Source of the DNA: Pseudopedobacter saltans DSM 12145
GTDB lineage: Bacteria; Bacteroidota; Bacteroidia; Sphingobacteriales; Sphingobacteriaceae
Direction of reading: 5' to 3'
Length of the DNA stretch: 64,000 bases
Assembly (NCBI RefSeq): GCF_000190735.1
Contig: NC_015177.1
Location: 1,612,001 to 1,676,000, forward strand
The translations under genes were made by a program, and so were the position numbers. Positions 7,148 through 16,069 of the stretch are shown piece after piece (within the stretch, counting starts at the first letter, position 1; every line of letters starts with the position of its first letter). Under the pieces are notes generated by a model. It saw only the letters and a list, made by a program, of their open reading frames with translations. It was not told where the DNA came from and ran no database searches.

Positions 7148-9634
7148 TTAATATAATAGTGAATTATTTATGTAGCCGGAGGCTGAATTTGTGTACCAGT
7201 TAGGATATTCTGTTCCGCTGGATGTCGCCCATTGTGCAAATTTCAAATATGCATCTGTAATTGCTACACGCTCCTTCGGATATTTGAAAGGTGCAGTCGG
7301 GATTTCCAGAGCCCAAGGCAGGTTGTCATGCGTTGAGTATGTTCTGCCACTTTTGGAATTATCGTCGCCTGTTCCAAAAAGATTTGAATTTACCTTATTA
7401 GTCGCTTTCTTGCCCAATAAATGTGTTTCATATCCTCTTCCATAACCTGTTGTGTTATTCCAGATAAATGGATTGTACGCACTAACACCGAAAGCACTTA
7501 ATAAAGGCCCGTTAACCACATCAAAAGTAATACTGTAATCTACCACCGGTGATACGGTTTCTCCCGGGTTGGTATTCCAGGTTTGCTGCTCTTTTCGGCT
7601 GTCTTCAAATAAGATGACAACAACACTGTCCTGACCGCTTTCTAAATAAGTTCCTGCTTTACCTGTGAAGTTTTTAGCTGATGCAGCAGGGAGATTGAAC
7701 TGAATACCTGCTCCGTTATTAAATTTGCCCCCCGTAGCCAATAGCTTGTAATCTGCATTAACCTGAACCACTTTGTTCTGTGCATTGGTTACGATCATAT
7801 AGCGATAGGTAATAACAATATCGTTAAGGTCGTAATCACCTTTTAAAGGCCAGCTGTCTTCGAATGCCACTGATGAACCGCCTGTACTGTAATTTAAGCT
7901 ATAGTTTTTAAATGCCTTTGTTGGATCGTTTGGATAATCATCCTCTTCGTCAATTATTCCATCACCGTCTGTGTCCGGTTTTATTACTATAGGAGCTGTT
8001 CCATTTCCTACAGTATTACAAGAAGTTTTTGCTATATAAACATCACATCCTTGTTTTGCTACTCCGTCAAATCTAGCTGATGGAATAGTAATATTTGTAC
8101 AATATTGGAAAGCACCTTTAAATTTAACACCACCATTAGTTGCTACTTTAGTATCAGATATATCTGCCTTTACTAAAGACACAGAACCATATCCTGCTAT
8201 TATTCCATCTGCTGTTTCCATTCTGGCAGTATAAAACATAGCATGATTATATAAATTCAAAGTACTCTTATCATCTAATTTACTTTTAACTTTCACTTCA
8301 ATCAAAGCATAGTTATGAACTATACCTCCATTGTTACTAAATTCCTCGGTAACAATTAAATGACAGTTGTTTATAATTGTACCATTATTCCCAGCGGATT
8401 TATCATAATGGTTCTCTATATTTTTAACGGTAAAAGTCCCATTATTATTAATCATACCATCGTTATGAATTTTAGCTTTCTCTGCTGTTAAAATCCCATT
8501 ATTAATCAAAGTATCAACACCACTATCAAATTTCAATTCTGTAGCCTCTATAAGATTCAGAGTTGCATCATTAACAAACTTTCCTTTAAATGTGGAAGTG
8601 CCTCCCCCCTCAACAATAAAGTTAGAAGTGTTTTTTGTATATGAATCAGTTGCAGAATACGCTGTATAAGTTCCTTTTACTCTAAAAGAGCCATAGTTAA
8701 AGAAAGACCCTTTATTAGTAGCATTATTTTTTACCTTTAATTCCGATCCGAAATTGATTACTTTACTTGTTTTATCATAAATCTCAAAATCTTCCAGATC
8801 TAAACTTTGGGTATTATAAAATAATCCCCCATTGGTGACTTTCAGTTTCTTTAACCCTGTTATAGTACCAAAGTTCTTAAATGTTGCATTATTGCCCTTC
8901 CACTCAATATCATTATAAAAATTAACCGAAGCACCATTTAACACATATATCTCAGCATTATCACTAAGTTTAAAATCCTTAAGCGTGATATTCGTACCAC
9001 AGATATAAATTTTGGCTTTAATATCCTGCTTAGCTTTTACAGTATAATTATTACCTGTAATTGCATATACTTGTCCGTTTACAAAGTCATAATCACCCCC
9101 TGCTGAAATAGTAACATTTGGAGATTGAGGACATGCCGGACTAACTTCCGATGTCGGATTTGCCAGTACAGATAGCCCGGATTTCACAGCAGCAGTATTA
9201 TTATTCCGTAAAACAGAGCCTATAATTCCTGCTTCGCCAACTGCTACAGATACTTTTCCCGCTGATACTTTTACAAGTCCCGAAATCCTTTCCCCCGTAG
9301 GATCTATTTTTTCCACATAAACCTCTTGCAGTGCTACAGGAAGAGAAATCTTTGTGTTAAATGGCGTAATTAAATTGGCTGCACCCTTTGATATTAATTG
9401 CCCGTCTTTTGATGGATCTCCAACATAAATAGCTATCACATGGCTATTGTTTTGAAAACGGTCATCACTAACGCTTATACTAAAATTCACGTCACGTGTT
9501 GTTTTCCAGTCAAATTGAGGAGATACAGAAATTTCATTTAAGTTCTTATTCCCATTATCTTCAACTTGTAACCCATCTTTTCTACAGGCTGCTAAAAATA
9601 CTATAATTAGAATCGATAAGTATTTTATTTTCAT
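7148..9634 (-). CDS. LruC (DUF4842) domain lipoprotein, paralogue A
   Basis: 828 residues with a lipoprotein signal peptide (MKIKYLSILIIVFLAAC; Cys17). An N-terminal beta-sandwich-like segment (about 40-150) is shared with paralogue B. Residues about 190-520 are an Asn/Gly-rich region with repeated short beta-strand units (for example NNGTFTVKNIEN and NNGILTAEKAKIHNDG), suggesting a right-handed beta-helix as in adhesins or carbohydrate-binding proteins. A calcium-type DTDGDGIIDEEDDYPNDP motif then leads into the LruC domain (FEDSWPLKGDYDLNDIVITY to the end). The last 250 or so residues are almost identical to those of paralogue B, while the beta-helix-like middle is strongly diverged. Likely surface-exposed; function unknown. 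Confidence 0.9.
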   Translation of the reverse strand: MKIKYLSILIIVFLAACRKDGLQVEDNGNKNLNEISVSPQFDWKTTRDVNFSISVSDDRFQNNSHVIAIYVGDPSKDGQLISKGAANLITPFNTKISLPVALQEVYVEKIDPTGERISGLVKVSAGKVSVAVGEAGIIGSVLRNNNTAAVKSGLSVLANPTSEVSPACPQSPNVTISAGGDYDFVNGQVYAITGNNYTVKAKQDIKAKIYICGTNITLKDFKLSDNAEIYVLNGASVNFYNDIEWKGNNATFKNFGTITGLKKLKVTNGGLFYNTQSLDLEDFEIYDKTSKVINFGSELKVKNNATNKGSFFNYGSFRVKGTYTAYSATDSYTKNTSNFIVEGGGTSTFKGKFVNDATLNLIEATELKFDSGVDTLINNGILTAEKAKIHNDGMINNNGTFTVKNIENHYDKSAGNNGTIINNCHLIVTEEFSNNGGIVHNYALIEVKVKSKLDDKSTLNLYNHAMFYTARMETADGIIAGYGSVSLVKADISDTKVATNGGVKFKGAFQYCTNITIPSARFDGVAKQGCDVYIAKTSCNTVGNGTAPIVIKPDTDGDGIIDEEDDYPNDPTKAFKNYSLNYSTGGSSVAFEDSWPLKGDYDLNDIVITYRYMIVTNAQNKVVQVNADYKLLATGGKFNNGAGIQFNLPAASAKNFTGKAGTYLESGQDSVVVILFEDSRKEQQTWNTNPGETVSPVVDYSITFDVVNGPLLSAFGVSAYNPFIWNNTTGYGRGYETHLLGKKATNKVNSNLFGTGDDNSKSGRTYSTHDNLPWALEIPTAPFKYPKERVAITDAYLKFAQWATSSGTEYPNWYTNSASGYINNSLLY
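7201..7939. repeat. Near-identical tract, copy 1 (LruC 3' ends)
   Basis: This 739-bp stretch matches 9979-10717 with a constant offset of 2778 and only two substitutions that I could find (about 7224 and 7831). Similarity drops sharply beyond both ends. It covers the LruC domain of paralogues A and B and looks like recent gene conversion or duplication. Confidence 0.93.
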
Positions 9635-9880
9635 AAATTCAATTATTTTAATTATTTTCTTGGTAATACTTAGCCAAAAAATATTCCATTATTTTTAACA
9701 GACTCATGCAGGACTTAAAACCTGTTTAAACCCTGATTATTCTTTTTATTGATATATATTCTACAGCAAACACAAAAATAAAGGGCATTTTATTCCCCGG
9801 AATTCCACAAAACACATCTATTCATATTCCGATAAACATCTCGTTCTTTAGCAATTCAAATTTAGAGTTAACGCATAACA

Positions 9881-9900
9881 AAAAAAGGAGCCTAAGCTCC
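9881..9900 (-). terminator. Terminator after the third LruC gene
   Basis: GGAGC (9887-9891) pairs with GCTCC (9896-9900) and is followed on the minus strand by seven T, 26 nt past the stop of paralogue B. Short but well formed. Confidence 0.7.
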
Positions 9901-9925
9901 CTTTTTATAAATGATATCCTTAAAT

Positions 9926-12370
9926 TTAATATAACAATGAGTTATTTACATATCCGGAAGCTGAATTTGTATACCAATTAGGATATTCTGTTCCGCTGGA
10001 TGCCGCCCATTGTGCAAATTTCAAATATGCATCTGTAATTGCTACACGCTCCTTCGGATATTTGAAAGGTGCAGTCGGGATTTCCAGAGCCCAAGGCAGG
10101 TTGTCATGCGTTGAGTATGTTCTGCCACTTTTGGAATTATCGTCGCCTGTTCCAAAAAGATTTGAATTTACCTTATTAGTCGCTTTCTTGCCCAATAAAT
10201 GTGTTTCATATCCTCTTCCATAACCTGTTGTGTTATTCCAGATAAATGGATTGTACGCACTAACACCGAAAGCACTTAATAAAGGCCCGTTAACCACATC
10301 AAAAGTAATACTGTAATCTACCACCGGTGATACGGTTTCTCCCGGGTTGGTATTCCAGGTTTGCTGCTCTTTTCGGCTGTCTTCAAATAAGATGACAACA
10401 ACACTGTCCTGACCGCTTTCTAAATAAGTTCCTGCTTTACCTGTGAAGTTTTTAGCTGATGCAGCAGGGAGATTGAACTGAATACCTGCTCCGTTATTAA
10501 ATTTGCCCCCCGTAGCCAATAGCTTGTAATCTGCATTAACCTGAACCACTTTGTTCTGTGCATTGGTTACGATCATATAGCGATAGGTAATAACAATATC
10601 GTTAAGGTCATAATCACCTTTTAAAGGCCAGCTGTCTTCGAATGCCACTGATGAACCGCCTGTACTGTAATTTAAGCTATAGTTTTTAAATGCCTTTGTT
10701 GGATCGTTTGGATAATCGTCCTCTTCGTCAATTATACCATCGCCATCTGTATCTGGTTTTATCGGCGCAGGAGCTGTTCCATTTCCTACAGTATTACAAG
10801 AAGTTTTAGCTATATAAACCCCACAACCTTGCTTTGCTACTCCGTCAAATCTGGATGGATTTATAGTACGACTAGGATCACAGTATTGAAATTTACCCTT
10901 AAATTTAACGCCTCCATTTGCGGAAACTCCCTCATTAGATGAAGTAATAACTTTCACCAGTGATGTATCATTACCAAAACCTTCAATAATACCGTCTGCT
11001 GCCCAAAGATATTTTGTAGACAACATAGCACCGTTATATAGATTAAAAGTTCCTTTCAGGTTACTTCCGTTATCTACCTGCAGGTAACTATAATTATCGA
11101 ATTTACTGTCGTTGTTGAAATCTGTTAATACCCACCATTTGCAGTTATTGATAATTTTTCCCGAACCTGTATTATTCAGCTCTCTAACAGTAACAGATCC
11201 ATTATTAGATACCGTACCTGAAACATTAATTTTTGAGTTTGTGGCTATTAATGTACCGTTATTAATCATACTAGGCCCATTCAGATTAATCTCCCCCCTT
11301 GTTACACTAAAAGTATTATCATTTCTAAATGTTCCTGTATAAGTAGAGTTGTCATAAAGATTAACTATACCTGTATTTACGAAAGCAGGGTTATTGTTAT
11401 TTGAATTAAGGTTTCCTCTTACTGTTAAAATACCATGGTTATTAAATGTACCTGCATTGTCTAAATTCGCCGTTACTTCTAACGTAGAACCGAAGTTTGT
11501 CGCCGTACTTCCTTCTGAAACATAAAGAACACCGTTAATTTTCAGATCTTTTGTATTATAAAAAGTCCCTTTAACATGCAGATTATCTAAACCAGTTACA
11601 GCTCCAAAGATTTTAAATATCGCATTTCCGTTTCCATTATAATTGAAATTCTGGAAGTTAACAGATGCTCCGCTCAAAATGTATAATTCAGATCCAGCCA
11701 GTAATTTGGCACCCCTTAAAGCTACGTTGGTACCGGTTACATAAACCGCACCTCTTACTTCATTAATGTTATTGATTTCAATGTTGTTTCCATTGATAAC
11801 ATAAGTTTTATTTGCTTCAAAATTATATCCATTTTGGTAGCTTGAAGAAACAACGATTGCACCGACAGGAACTGCCGGGCTCGGTTCAGCAACCGGAGCA
11901 CTTAAAATTGAAAATCCAGAGGCAAATGATTTAACAGATTTAATTCCTGAGACAGGGCCAACCACACTATTTTCACTAATTGCAACGGACACATTTGTTG
12001 AAGTAAGGTTAACAGCACCGGATACTGTACTTCCGTCGGGAGCTGTTTTTACCACATAAACTTGTGCTATGGTTATTGGTAATGCAATTTTTGCATTATA
12101 AGGTTCAACAAGAGTTGCAGAACCTTTTAAAATAATTTGACCACCATTACCTGGATCACCACTATAAATGGTAATCACATGTTTTTTGTCGGCAAATCTG
12201 GAATCGCTTACACCGATACTAAAATTCACATCATGTGTTGTTTTCCAATCAAACTGAGCTGAAATATTTACTTCACTCAAGCTTTTTCCAAAATCACTTA
12301 CCGAAACATCATCCTTTTTACATGCTGCTAAAAAAGCGATTGCTAAAATGGAAAAGTATTTTATTTTCAT
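9926..12370 (-). CDS. LruC (DUF4842) domain lipoprotein, paralogue B
   Basis: 814 residues with a lipoprotein signal peptide (MKIKYFSILAIAFLAAC; Cys17). It has the same plan as paralogue A: an N-terminal segment with DWKTTHDVNFSIGVSDSRF, a Ser/Asn/Gly-rich middle of short beta-strand repeats (about 170-510; for example NNGSVTVRELNN, NNGTLIATNSKIN), then RFDGVAKQGC, the DTDGDGIIDEEDDYPNDP calcium motif and the LruC domain. The C-terminal part differs from paralogue A by about one residue in 245 (AASSG for ATSSG), while the middle region shares little beyond pattern. Probably a surface protein; role unknown. Confidence 0.9.
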   Translation of the reverse strand: MKIKYFSILAIAFLAACKKDDVSVSDFGKSLSEVNISAQFDWKTTHDVNFSIGVSDSRFADKKHVITIYSGDPGNGGQIILKGSATLVEPYNAKIALPITIAQVYVVKTAPDGSTVSGAVNLTSTNVSVAISENSVVGPVSGIKSVKSFASGFSILSAPVAEPSPAVPVGAIVVSSSYQNGYNFEANKTYVINGNNIEINNINEVRGAVYVTGTNVALRGAKLLAGSELYILSGASVNFQNFNYNGNGNAIFKIFGAVTGLDNLHVKGTFYNTKDLKINGVLYVSEGSTATNFGSTLEVTANLDNAGTFNNHGILTVRGNLNSNNNNPAFVNTGIVNLYDNSTYTGTFRNDNTFSVTRGEINLNGPSMINNGTLIATNSKINVSGTVSNNGSVTVRELNNTGSGKIINNCKWWVLTDFNNDSKFDNYSYLQVDNGSNLKGTFNLYNGAMLSTKYLWAADGIIEGFGNDTSLVKVITSSNEGVSANGGVKFKGKFQYCDPSRTINPSRFDGVAKQGCGVYIAKTSCNTVGNGTAPAPIKPDTDGDGIIDEEDDYPNDPTKAFKNYSLNYSTGGSSVAFEDSWPLKGDYDLNDIVITYRYMIVTNAQNKVVQVNADYKLLATGGKFNNGAGIQFNLPAASAKNFTGKAGTYLESGQDSVVVILFEDSRKEQQTWNTNPGETVSPVVDYSITFDVVNGPLLSAFGVSAYNPFIWNNTTGYGRGYETHLLGKKATNKVNSNLFGTGDDNSKSGRTYSTHDNLPWALEIPTAPFKYPKERVAITDAYLKFAQWAASSGTEYPNWYTNSASGYVNNSLLY
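9979..10717. repeat. Near-identical tract, copy 2 (LruC 3' ends)
   Basis: Partner of 7201-7939 in direct orientation, with two differences over 739 bp. It falls entirely inside the 3' part of paralogue B. Confidence 0.93.
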
Positions 12371-12571
12371 ATTTAACTTATTCTATTATCCTAAAGATGC
12401 AACCGTAAATGCAAACAATGAACCATTTCCAATTAATGTTTACACTTATCAAAAAAACATCTTTAATATGCTTTACAAGGCTCGAAATAATATCTCATAT
12501 TTCATTCAAGATTAAAAACCGGGTATTAAATTCCACATAACACCTTTTTAGCGGCTCATATTACACACAGA

Positions 12572-13093
12572 TTAGATCTTCATATAAACACGGAATGCCT
12601 CTATTTTTTCAATCTCATCAAACTCATAGATAAAATCATCCGAACAAATTGTAATGATATGTAGACCAAAATGATCTTTCAGTTGATCTGTAGTGTACCC
12701 CATTTTTTTTGGATCTAAAAAGCGAAACTTATTTTCTCTTAAGATCTCAATAAAATGGTTATTGGTTTCCGAAAAATAAATCTCTGCGACTTTACCAATT
12801 TCAAGCTGGCCAATTTTTTCCAATAGATTGGGTTTAAAGCAATGATCAAAAACCTTCTTTGATATTTGAATATTATCTTCTGAAACCCCTATCTCGAAAA
12901 CACAGTTGTTTCCTTTCGTATGCTTGATACAATTAGTACAAAGTTCGATAATAACAAATCTCAATTTATTTTCCTGCAATGAGGAAAGTAGTATTTTAGT
13001 TTTGATCTCAGAAATTACTTTATTCAGGAAAGCACCAATATCATCTGCTCTTTTGGGAGCGTTTTCTAATATTATATAAGGTTTTGAACTCAT
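12572..13093 (-). CDS. Anti-sigma-factor-like ATPase (HATPase_c, RsbW-type fold)
   Basis: 173 residues. FVIIELCTNCIKHTKG (about 47-62) holds the N-box Glu-x3-Asn-x2-Lys/His pattern of GHKL ATPases, but the G1/G2 boxes are weak. The C-terminal part (DHFGLHIITICSDDF) resembles the fold end of RsbW-like proteins. In partner-switching systems such a protein binds either its target or an unphosphorylated STAS partner, which it phosphorylates. The start codon overlaps the stop of the STAS gene, so the two are translationally coupled. The real target here is not visible; there is no sigma factor beside it. Function by family and context. Confidence 0.75.
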   Translation of the reverse strand: MSSKPYIILENAPKRADDIGAFLNKVISEIKTKILLSSLQENKLRFVIIELCTNCIKHTKGNNCVFEIGVSEDNIQISKKVFDHCFKPNLLEKIGQLEIGKVAEIYFSETNNHFIEILRENKFRFLDPKKMGYTTDQLKDHFGLHIITICSDDFIYEFDEIEKIEAFRVYMKI

Positions 13094-13431
13094 TAGAATA
13101 GAGATATCGCTGTCTCCAAAGAATCTTCTACAATAAATACTTTATTAAGTCTTGTAATTTCAAAAAGACTATAAATATTCGAATTTACATCTATCAAAAC
13201 CAATTTTCCTTTAACCGGCAACAATGTTTTCAAAATAGAAACCAATGCCCCCAAAAAAGAACTATCTATGTAAGTAACCTTTTTAAACGAGATGATAATC
13301 TGCTTTTCACCTTTTTCAATCTTCTGTATTATCTTAGATTTAAAATCATCGGCAACGCTCAAATTAGCTTCTGCTTCTCCAATAGTTACTAAACATATTC
13401 CGTTTTCTAAGTCCTTTTCTTCTAATTTCAT
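13093..13431 (-). CDS. STAS domain anti-anti-sigma-like protein
   Basis: 112 residues, one STAS domain. YIDSSFLGALVSIL (about 54-67) carries the Asp-Ser-Ser motif whose second Ser is the usual phosphorylation site in SpoIIAA/RsbV proteins. It lies between the PP2C phosphatase gene (3-nt gap) and the ATPase gene (overlapping), the standard order for a phosphatase, STAS switch and kinase set. The phosphatase next door would remove the phosphate and the ATPase would add it. The physiological output is not evident. Confidence 0.85.
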   Translation of the reverse strand: MKLEEKDLENGICLVTIGEAEANLSVADDFKSKIIQKIEKGEKQIIISFKKVTYIDSSFLGALVSILKTLLPVKGKLVLIDVNSNIYSLFEITRLNKVFIVEDSLETAISLF

Positions 13432-13434
13432 ATA

Positions 13435-14559
13435 CTACTTTCTTTTAAATGTTATAAAACTGCAATCATCTATCTGGGTTTTATGTTCGTTGAATAACAA
13501 ATTCTTAATTTCTTCTAATGATAATCCCTGTTTTTTATAAGACAGCAATCTATTCTTTAATACATTCAAATCAGATTTTTTCTTTCCATCTATTTCAAAA
13601 TCCATCATTCCATCAGATACAATAAAAAGTTCGTCCTCTTTGTCAATTTCTATATCTTGCTCTTCATAATTACCATCTTCAAAAAAACCCAATAGTAATC
13701 CCTGCGATTTAAATGTTTCTAAGCTTTTATTTGCTGCGTTGTACTTTAAAAGCGGAAGGTCACCTGCCCCGCTATAAGACAATTTCCCTTCTTTATCATC
13801 TATCAGCACTATACTCAATGTAGAAAATACGTCGTCAAAGAAATCATCGTGATAAACTACTTGATTTATCTTATTAAGAATCGTTGCCAAAGATAGGTTT
13901 CCGTCGAAAACACATATCCTGATAGCTGAGCGTATATAGCTAAGAAAACTAAATGAGAAAAACCATGCACCCCATTTTTTCCCCATAACATCTCCCAATA
14001 TCACAAACGTGTATCTTTCATCAACTTTGATGAAATCAATAAAATCTCCGCCCGGATAATTCTGAAAAGTCTGGTTATGAAAAGCTATTTCAAAATGATT
14101 TAGTTCGGGCGCTTCCTTGGGCACATTCTTCAGGTTAAGCTTCTCGGCAACTTTACGCAGTTCAGAAAGCGATTTCTTATGCTGTTCTTCCACCGCCTTG
14201 GTAATGTTCTTTATTTTCGAAATAAGTTGCTGCGGTGGAATATTTTTTGGTATATAATCCAACGCACTTAAATCCAATCCTTTCTGAACCAGTTCGCTAT
14301 CGTTAAAAGAAGTTAGAAAAATAAAAGGAACATCTTTTACGTTTTCATTTTGCAGAACTTGCTCCCTAAATACAAAACCATCAATGTGCGGCATACTATA
14401 GTCAGAAATAATCAGATCAGGAACAAAATTGTCCAGAATCTTCATTGCCTGCTTTACAGATGTAGCTATTTTACAACTATAGCCATGTGACTTTAATAAG
14501 TTTTCCAACAATTTTAGCTGAAAAAGCTCGTCATCTACCAAAAGAATTTTATTATTCAA
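13435..14559 (-). CDS. Response regulator with PP2C-type (SpoIIE/RsbU-like) phosphatase domain
   Basis: 374 residues. The N-terminal receiver domain (1-120) has the acidic pocket KILLVDDE, phospho-acceptor Asp in LIISDYSMP (about residue 54), the switch Thr/Ser in FIFLTSF and the Lys in DYIPKNIPP. A short linker leads to a PP2C/SpoIIE phosphatase domain (about 160-374) with GGDFIDFIKVD, ILGDVMGKKWGAWFFSF, YSGAGDLPLL and FIVSDGMMDFE carrying the metal-binding Asp residues. It should dephosphorylate the STAS protein encoded 3 nt downstream when its receiver is phosphorylated. No histidine kinase is beside it; the kinase at 31090 is a distant candidate only. Confidence 0.9.
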   Translation of the reverse strand: MNNKILLVDDELFQLKLLENLLKSHGYSCKIATSVKQAMKILDNFVPDLIISDYSMPHIDGFVFREQVLQNENVKDVPFIFLTSFNDSELVQKGLDLSALDYIPKNIPPQQLISKIKNITKAVEEQHKKSLSELRKVAEKLNLKNVPKEAPELNHFEIAFHNQTFQNYPGGDFIDFIKVDERYTFVILGDVMGKKWGAWFFSFSFLSYIRSAIRICVFDGNLSLATILNKINQVVYHDDFFDDVFSTLSIVLIDDKEGKLSYSGAGDLPLLKYNAANKSLETFKSQGLLLGFFEDGNYEEQDIEIDKEDELFIVSDGMMDFEIDGKKKSDLNVLKNRLLSYKKQGLSLEEIKNLLFNEHKTQIDDCSFITFKRK

Positions 14560-14569
14560 GTCTTACTTC

Positions 14570-15109
14570 TTATTCGTTATTAAATTTAAGATAAGATTTG
14601 ATAATTATGTAAATTCCCGATGCGATAATAATCAGGGATATCAAATCCATCAAAGTGAAGCCATCATTATAAGTAAAATGGAAAATAGTGAACATTTCAA
14701 AATATGGAGGCGCAGGTAAAATAACCATTGCAAAACCTAATGTAATCATCAGGAAGCCCATTATAACTTGTACAATCTTGGCAAAGGTTTCCTTAAATCT
14801 GATTTTTTTTGCCTGTTTAGAATCTAAATAATTGCTATTCAACAAGATTTCCAATTGATTCAACTTCTCTAAACTATCTATTTCACCAATACTAACCTCT
14901 TTTATTTCTGATATAAATTGTTTCTGACTAAGTTTCTTTTCTACGACACTATTAAATTTCTTCTGGATATCTTTAATACTGGACGAATCTAAATCGCTTT
15001 TATCCAGCAGTTTCAACAATTCATCTAAACGGGCTTCTACCTCTAGATTTTTACCCTCTAAAGCTTCGAACTGCCTAATCTGTTTGGATATGTTTTTTTC
15101 TTTTGACAA
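14570..15109 (-). CDS. Coiled-coil protein with two C-terminal membrane helices
   Basis: 179 residues, not recognised as a named family. Residues 1-110 are charged and helical with coiled-coil character (SEKxL/LDELLKLLDKSDLD type repeats). Two hydrophobic segments follow (about 112-132 IVQVIMGFLMITLGFAMVIL and 150-170 LMDLISLIIIASGIYIIIKS). The start is TTG at 15109: no ATG lies nearby and a TATATTTG promoter box sits 18 nt upstream. It is the first gene of the partner-switching operon, 10 nt before the response-regulator/phosphatase gene, so it may act as a membrane anchor or input element. That role is inference. Confidence 0.65.
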   Translation of the reverse strand: MSKEKNISKQIRQFEALEGKNLEVEARLDELLKLLDKSDLDSSSIKDIQKKFNSVVEKKLSQKQFISEIKEVSIGEIDSLEKLNQLEILLNSNYLDSKQAKKIRFKETFAKIVQVIMGFLMITLGFAMVILPAPPYFEMFTIFHFTYNDGFTLMDLISLIIIASGIYIIIKSYLKFNNE

Positions 15110-15126
15110 AATCTTGTTTATTTGTT

Positions 15127-15140
15127 CAAATATACCTTCG
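15127..15140. promoter_or_regulatory. Overlapping divergent -7 boxes
   Basis: The minus strand reads TATATTTG (15127-15134), an exact -7 box for the partner-switching operon. The plus strand reads TACCTTCG (15133-15140), one base from consensus, 5 nt before the ATG of the glycosyltransferase gene at 15146. The two boxes share two base pairs. No good TTTG -33 box is seen for either. Confidence 0.45.
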
Positions 15141-15145
15141 TTTTA

Positions 15146-16060
15146 ATGGTAAAAGTTTCCATCATCACAGTCAATTTCAATCAGCCCGAAGTAACTGTTG
15201 AATTAATTAATTCCATCAATCTGCATTACAAAGATTATCCTCTGGAAGTAATCGTTGTCGATAACGGAAGTAAAAATAACCATGAAAATACTTTTAAAGA
15301 ACTTTTTCCTGATATTATTTTCATTAGGTCTGACAAAAATTTAGGCTTTGCCGGAGGGAACAATCTTGGTTTTAAAGTTGCACAGGGAGAATATATTCTG
15401 CTATTAAATAATGATACAGAGGTAATTGAAGGCTTTATAGAGAAACTTATAGAACAATTTGAAAGTAATCCAAAAATTGGTTTGTTATCTCCTCTCATTC
15501 TTTATTTCGATCGTAAAAATCTGGTACAATATGCGGGATTTACTCCCATGGACTACCTAACCGCCCGAAACTCCTGCATTGGCCAGTTCGAAATAAATAA
15601 AGGCCAGTTTAATCATACGCAACAGACTGGTTACTGCCATGGCGCCGCTGTTATGTGCAGAAAAAGCGATCTGGAGAAAGCAGGCTACATGGAAGAAAGC
15701 TACTTTCTCTATTATGAAGAATTAGACTGGTGCGAGAAATTTAAACGGATTGGTAAAGAGATATGGTTTACCGGAAAAACACATATTTACCATAAGGAAT
15801 CTGTTAGTGTGGGAAAAGAAAGTCCGTTAAAAACCTATTTTTTCACAAGAAACAGAATGTTATTCATCCGCAGGAATACAGGACTATTAAATACACTCTT
15901 GTTTTGGATTTATTATAGTCTGATAGCATGCCCCAGAATGATTATCAACTATCAAAAAAAAGGGAAGAGAAATCTGGTAAAATGGGTATACAAAGGACTT
16001 CTTTGGAACTTCACACACAATAAGAACAGTAAAAATTTAGGTTACGACATTCCTGGCTAA
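15146..16060 (+). CDS. GT2 family glycosyltransferase (rhamnosyltransferase-like)
   Basis: About 304 residues. VSIITVNFNQPEVTVELINS at the N terminus, VIVVDNGSKNN, LGFAGGNNLGF and LLLNNDTEV (the DxD-like metal site) define a GT-A fold of family 2. FLYYEELDWCEKFKRIGKEI (about 190-210) contains the catalytic-base region seen in WbbL-like rhamnosyl transferases. A C-terminal hydrophobic patch (LFWIYYSLIACPRMII) suggests membrane association. A TTG at 15122 could extend the frame by 8 codons, but that would cross the likely promoter box; ATG 15146 is preferred. It pairs with the next gene (9-nt gap). The acceptor is unknown; surface polysaccharide is plausible. Confidence 0.85.
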   Translation: MVKVSIITVNFNQPEVTVELINSINLHYKDYPLEVIVVDNGSKNNHENTFKELFPDIIFIRSDKNLGFAGGNNLGFKVAQGEYILLLNNDTEVIEGFIEKLIEQFESNPKIGLLSPLILYFDRKNLVQYAGFTPMDYLTARNSCIGQFEINKGQFNHTQQTGYCHGAAVMCRKSDLEKAGYMEESYFLYYEELDWCEKFKRIGKEIWFTGKTHIYHKESVSVGKESPLKTYFFTRNRMLFIRRNTGLLNTLLFWIYYSLIACPRMIINYQKKGKRNLVKWVYKGLLWNFTHNKNSKNLGYDIPG

Positions 16061-16069
16061 AACATTATT

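Noticed and set aside
12572-13431. RsbVW general stress system with sigma-B
   Set aside because: Only the switch proteins are seen; no sigma factor gene is present, and Bacteroidota generally lack sigma-B.
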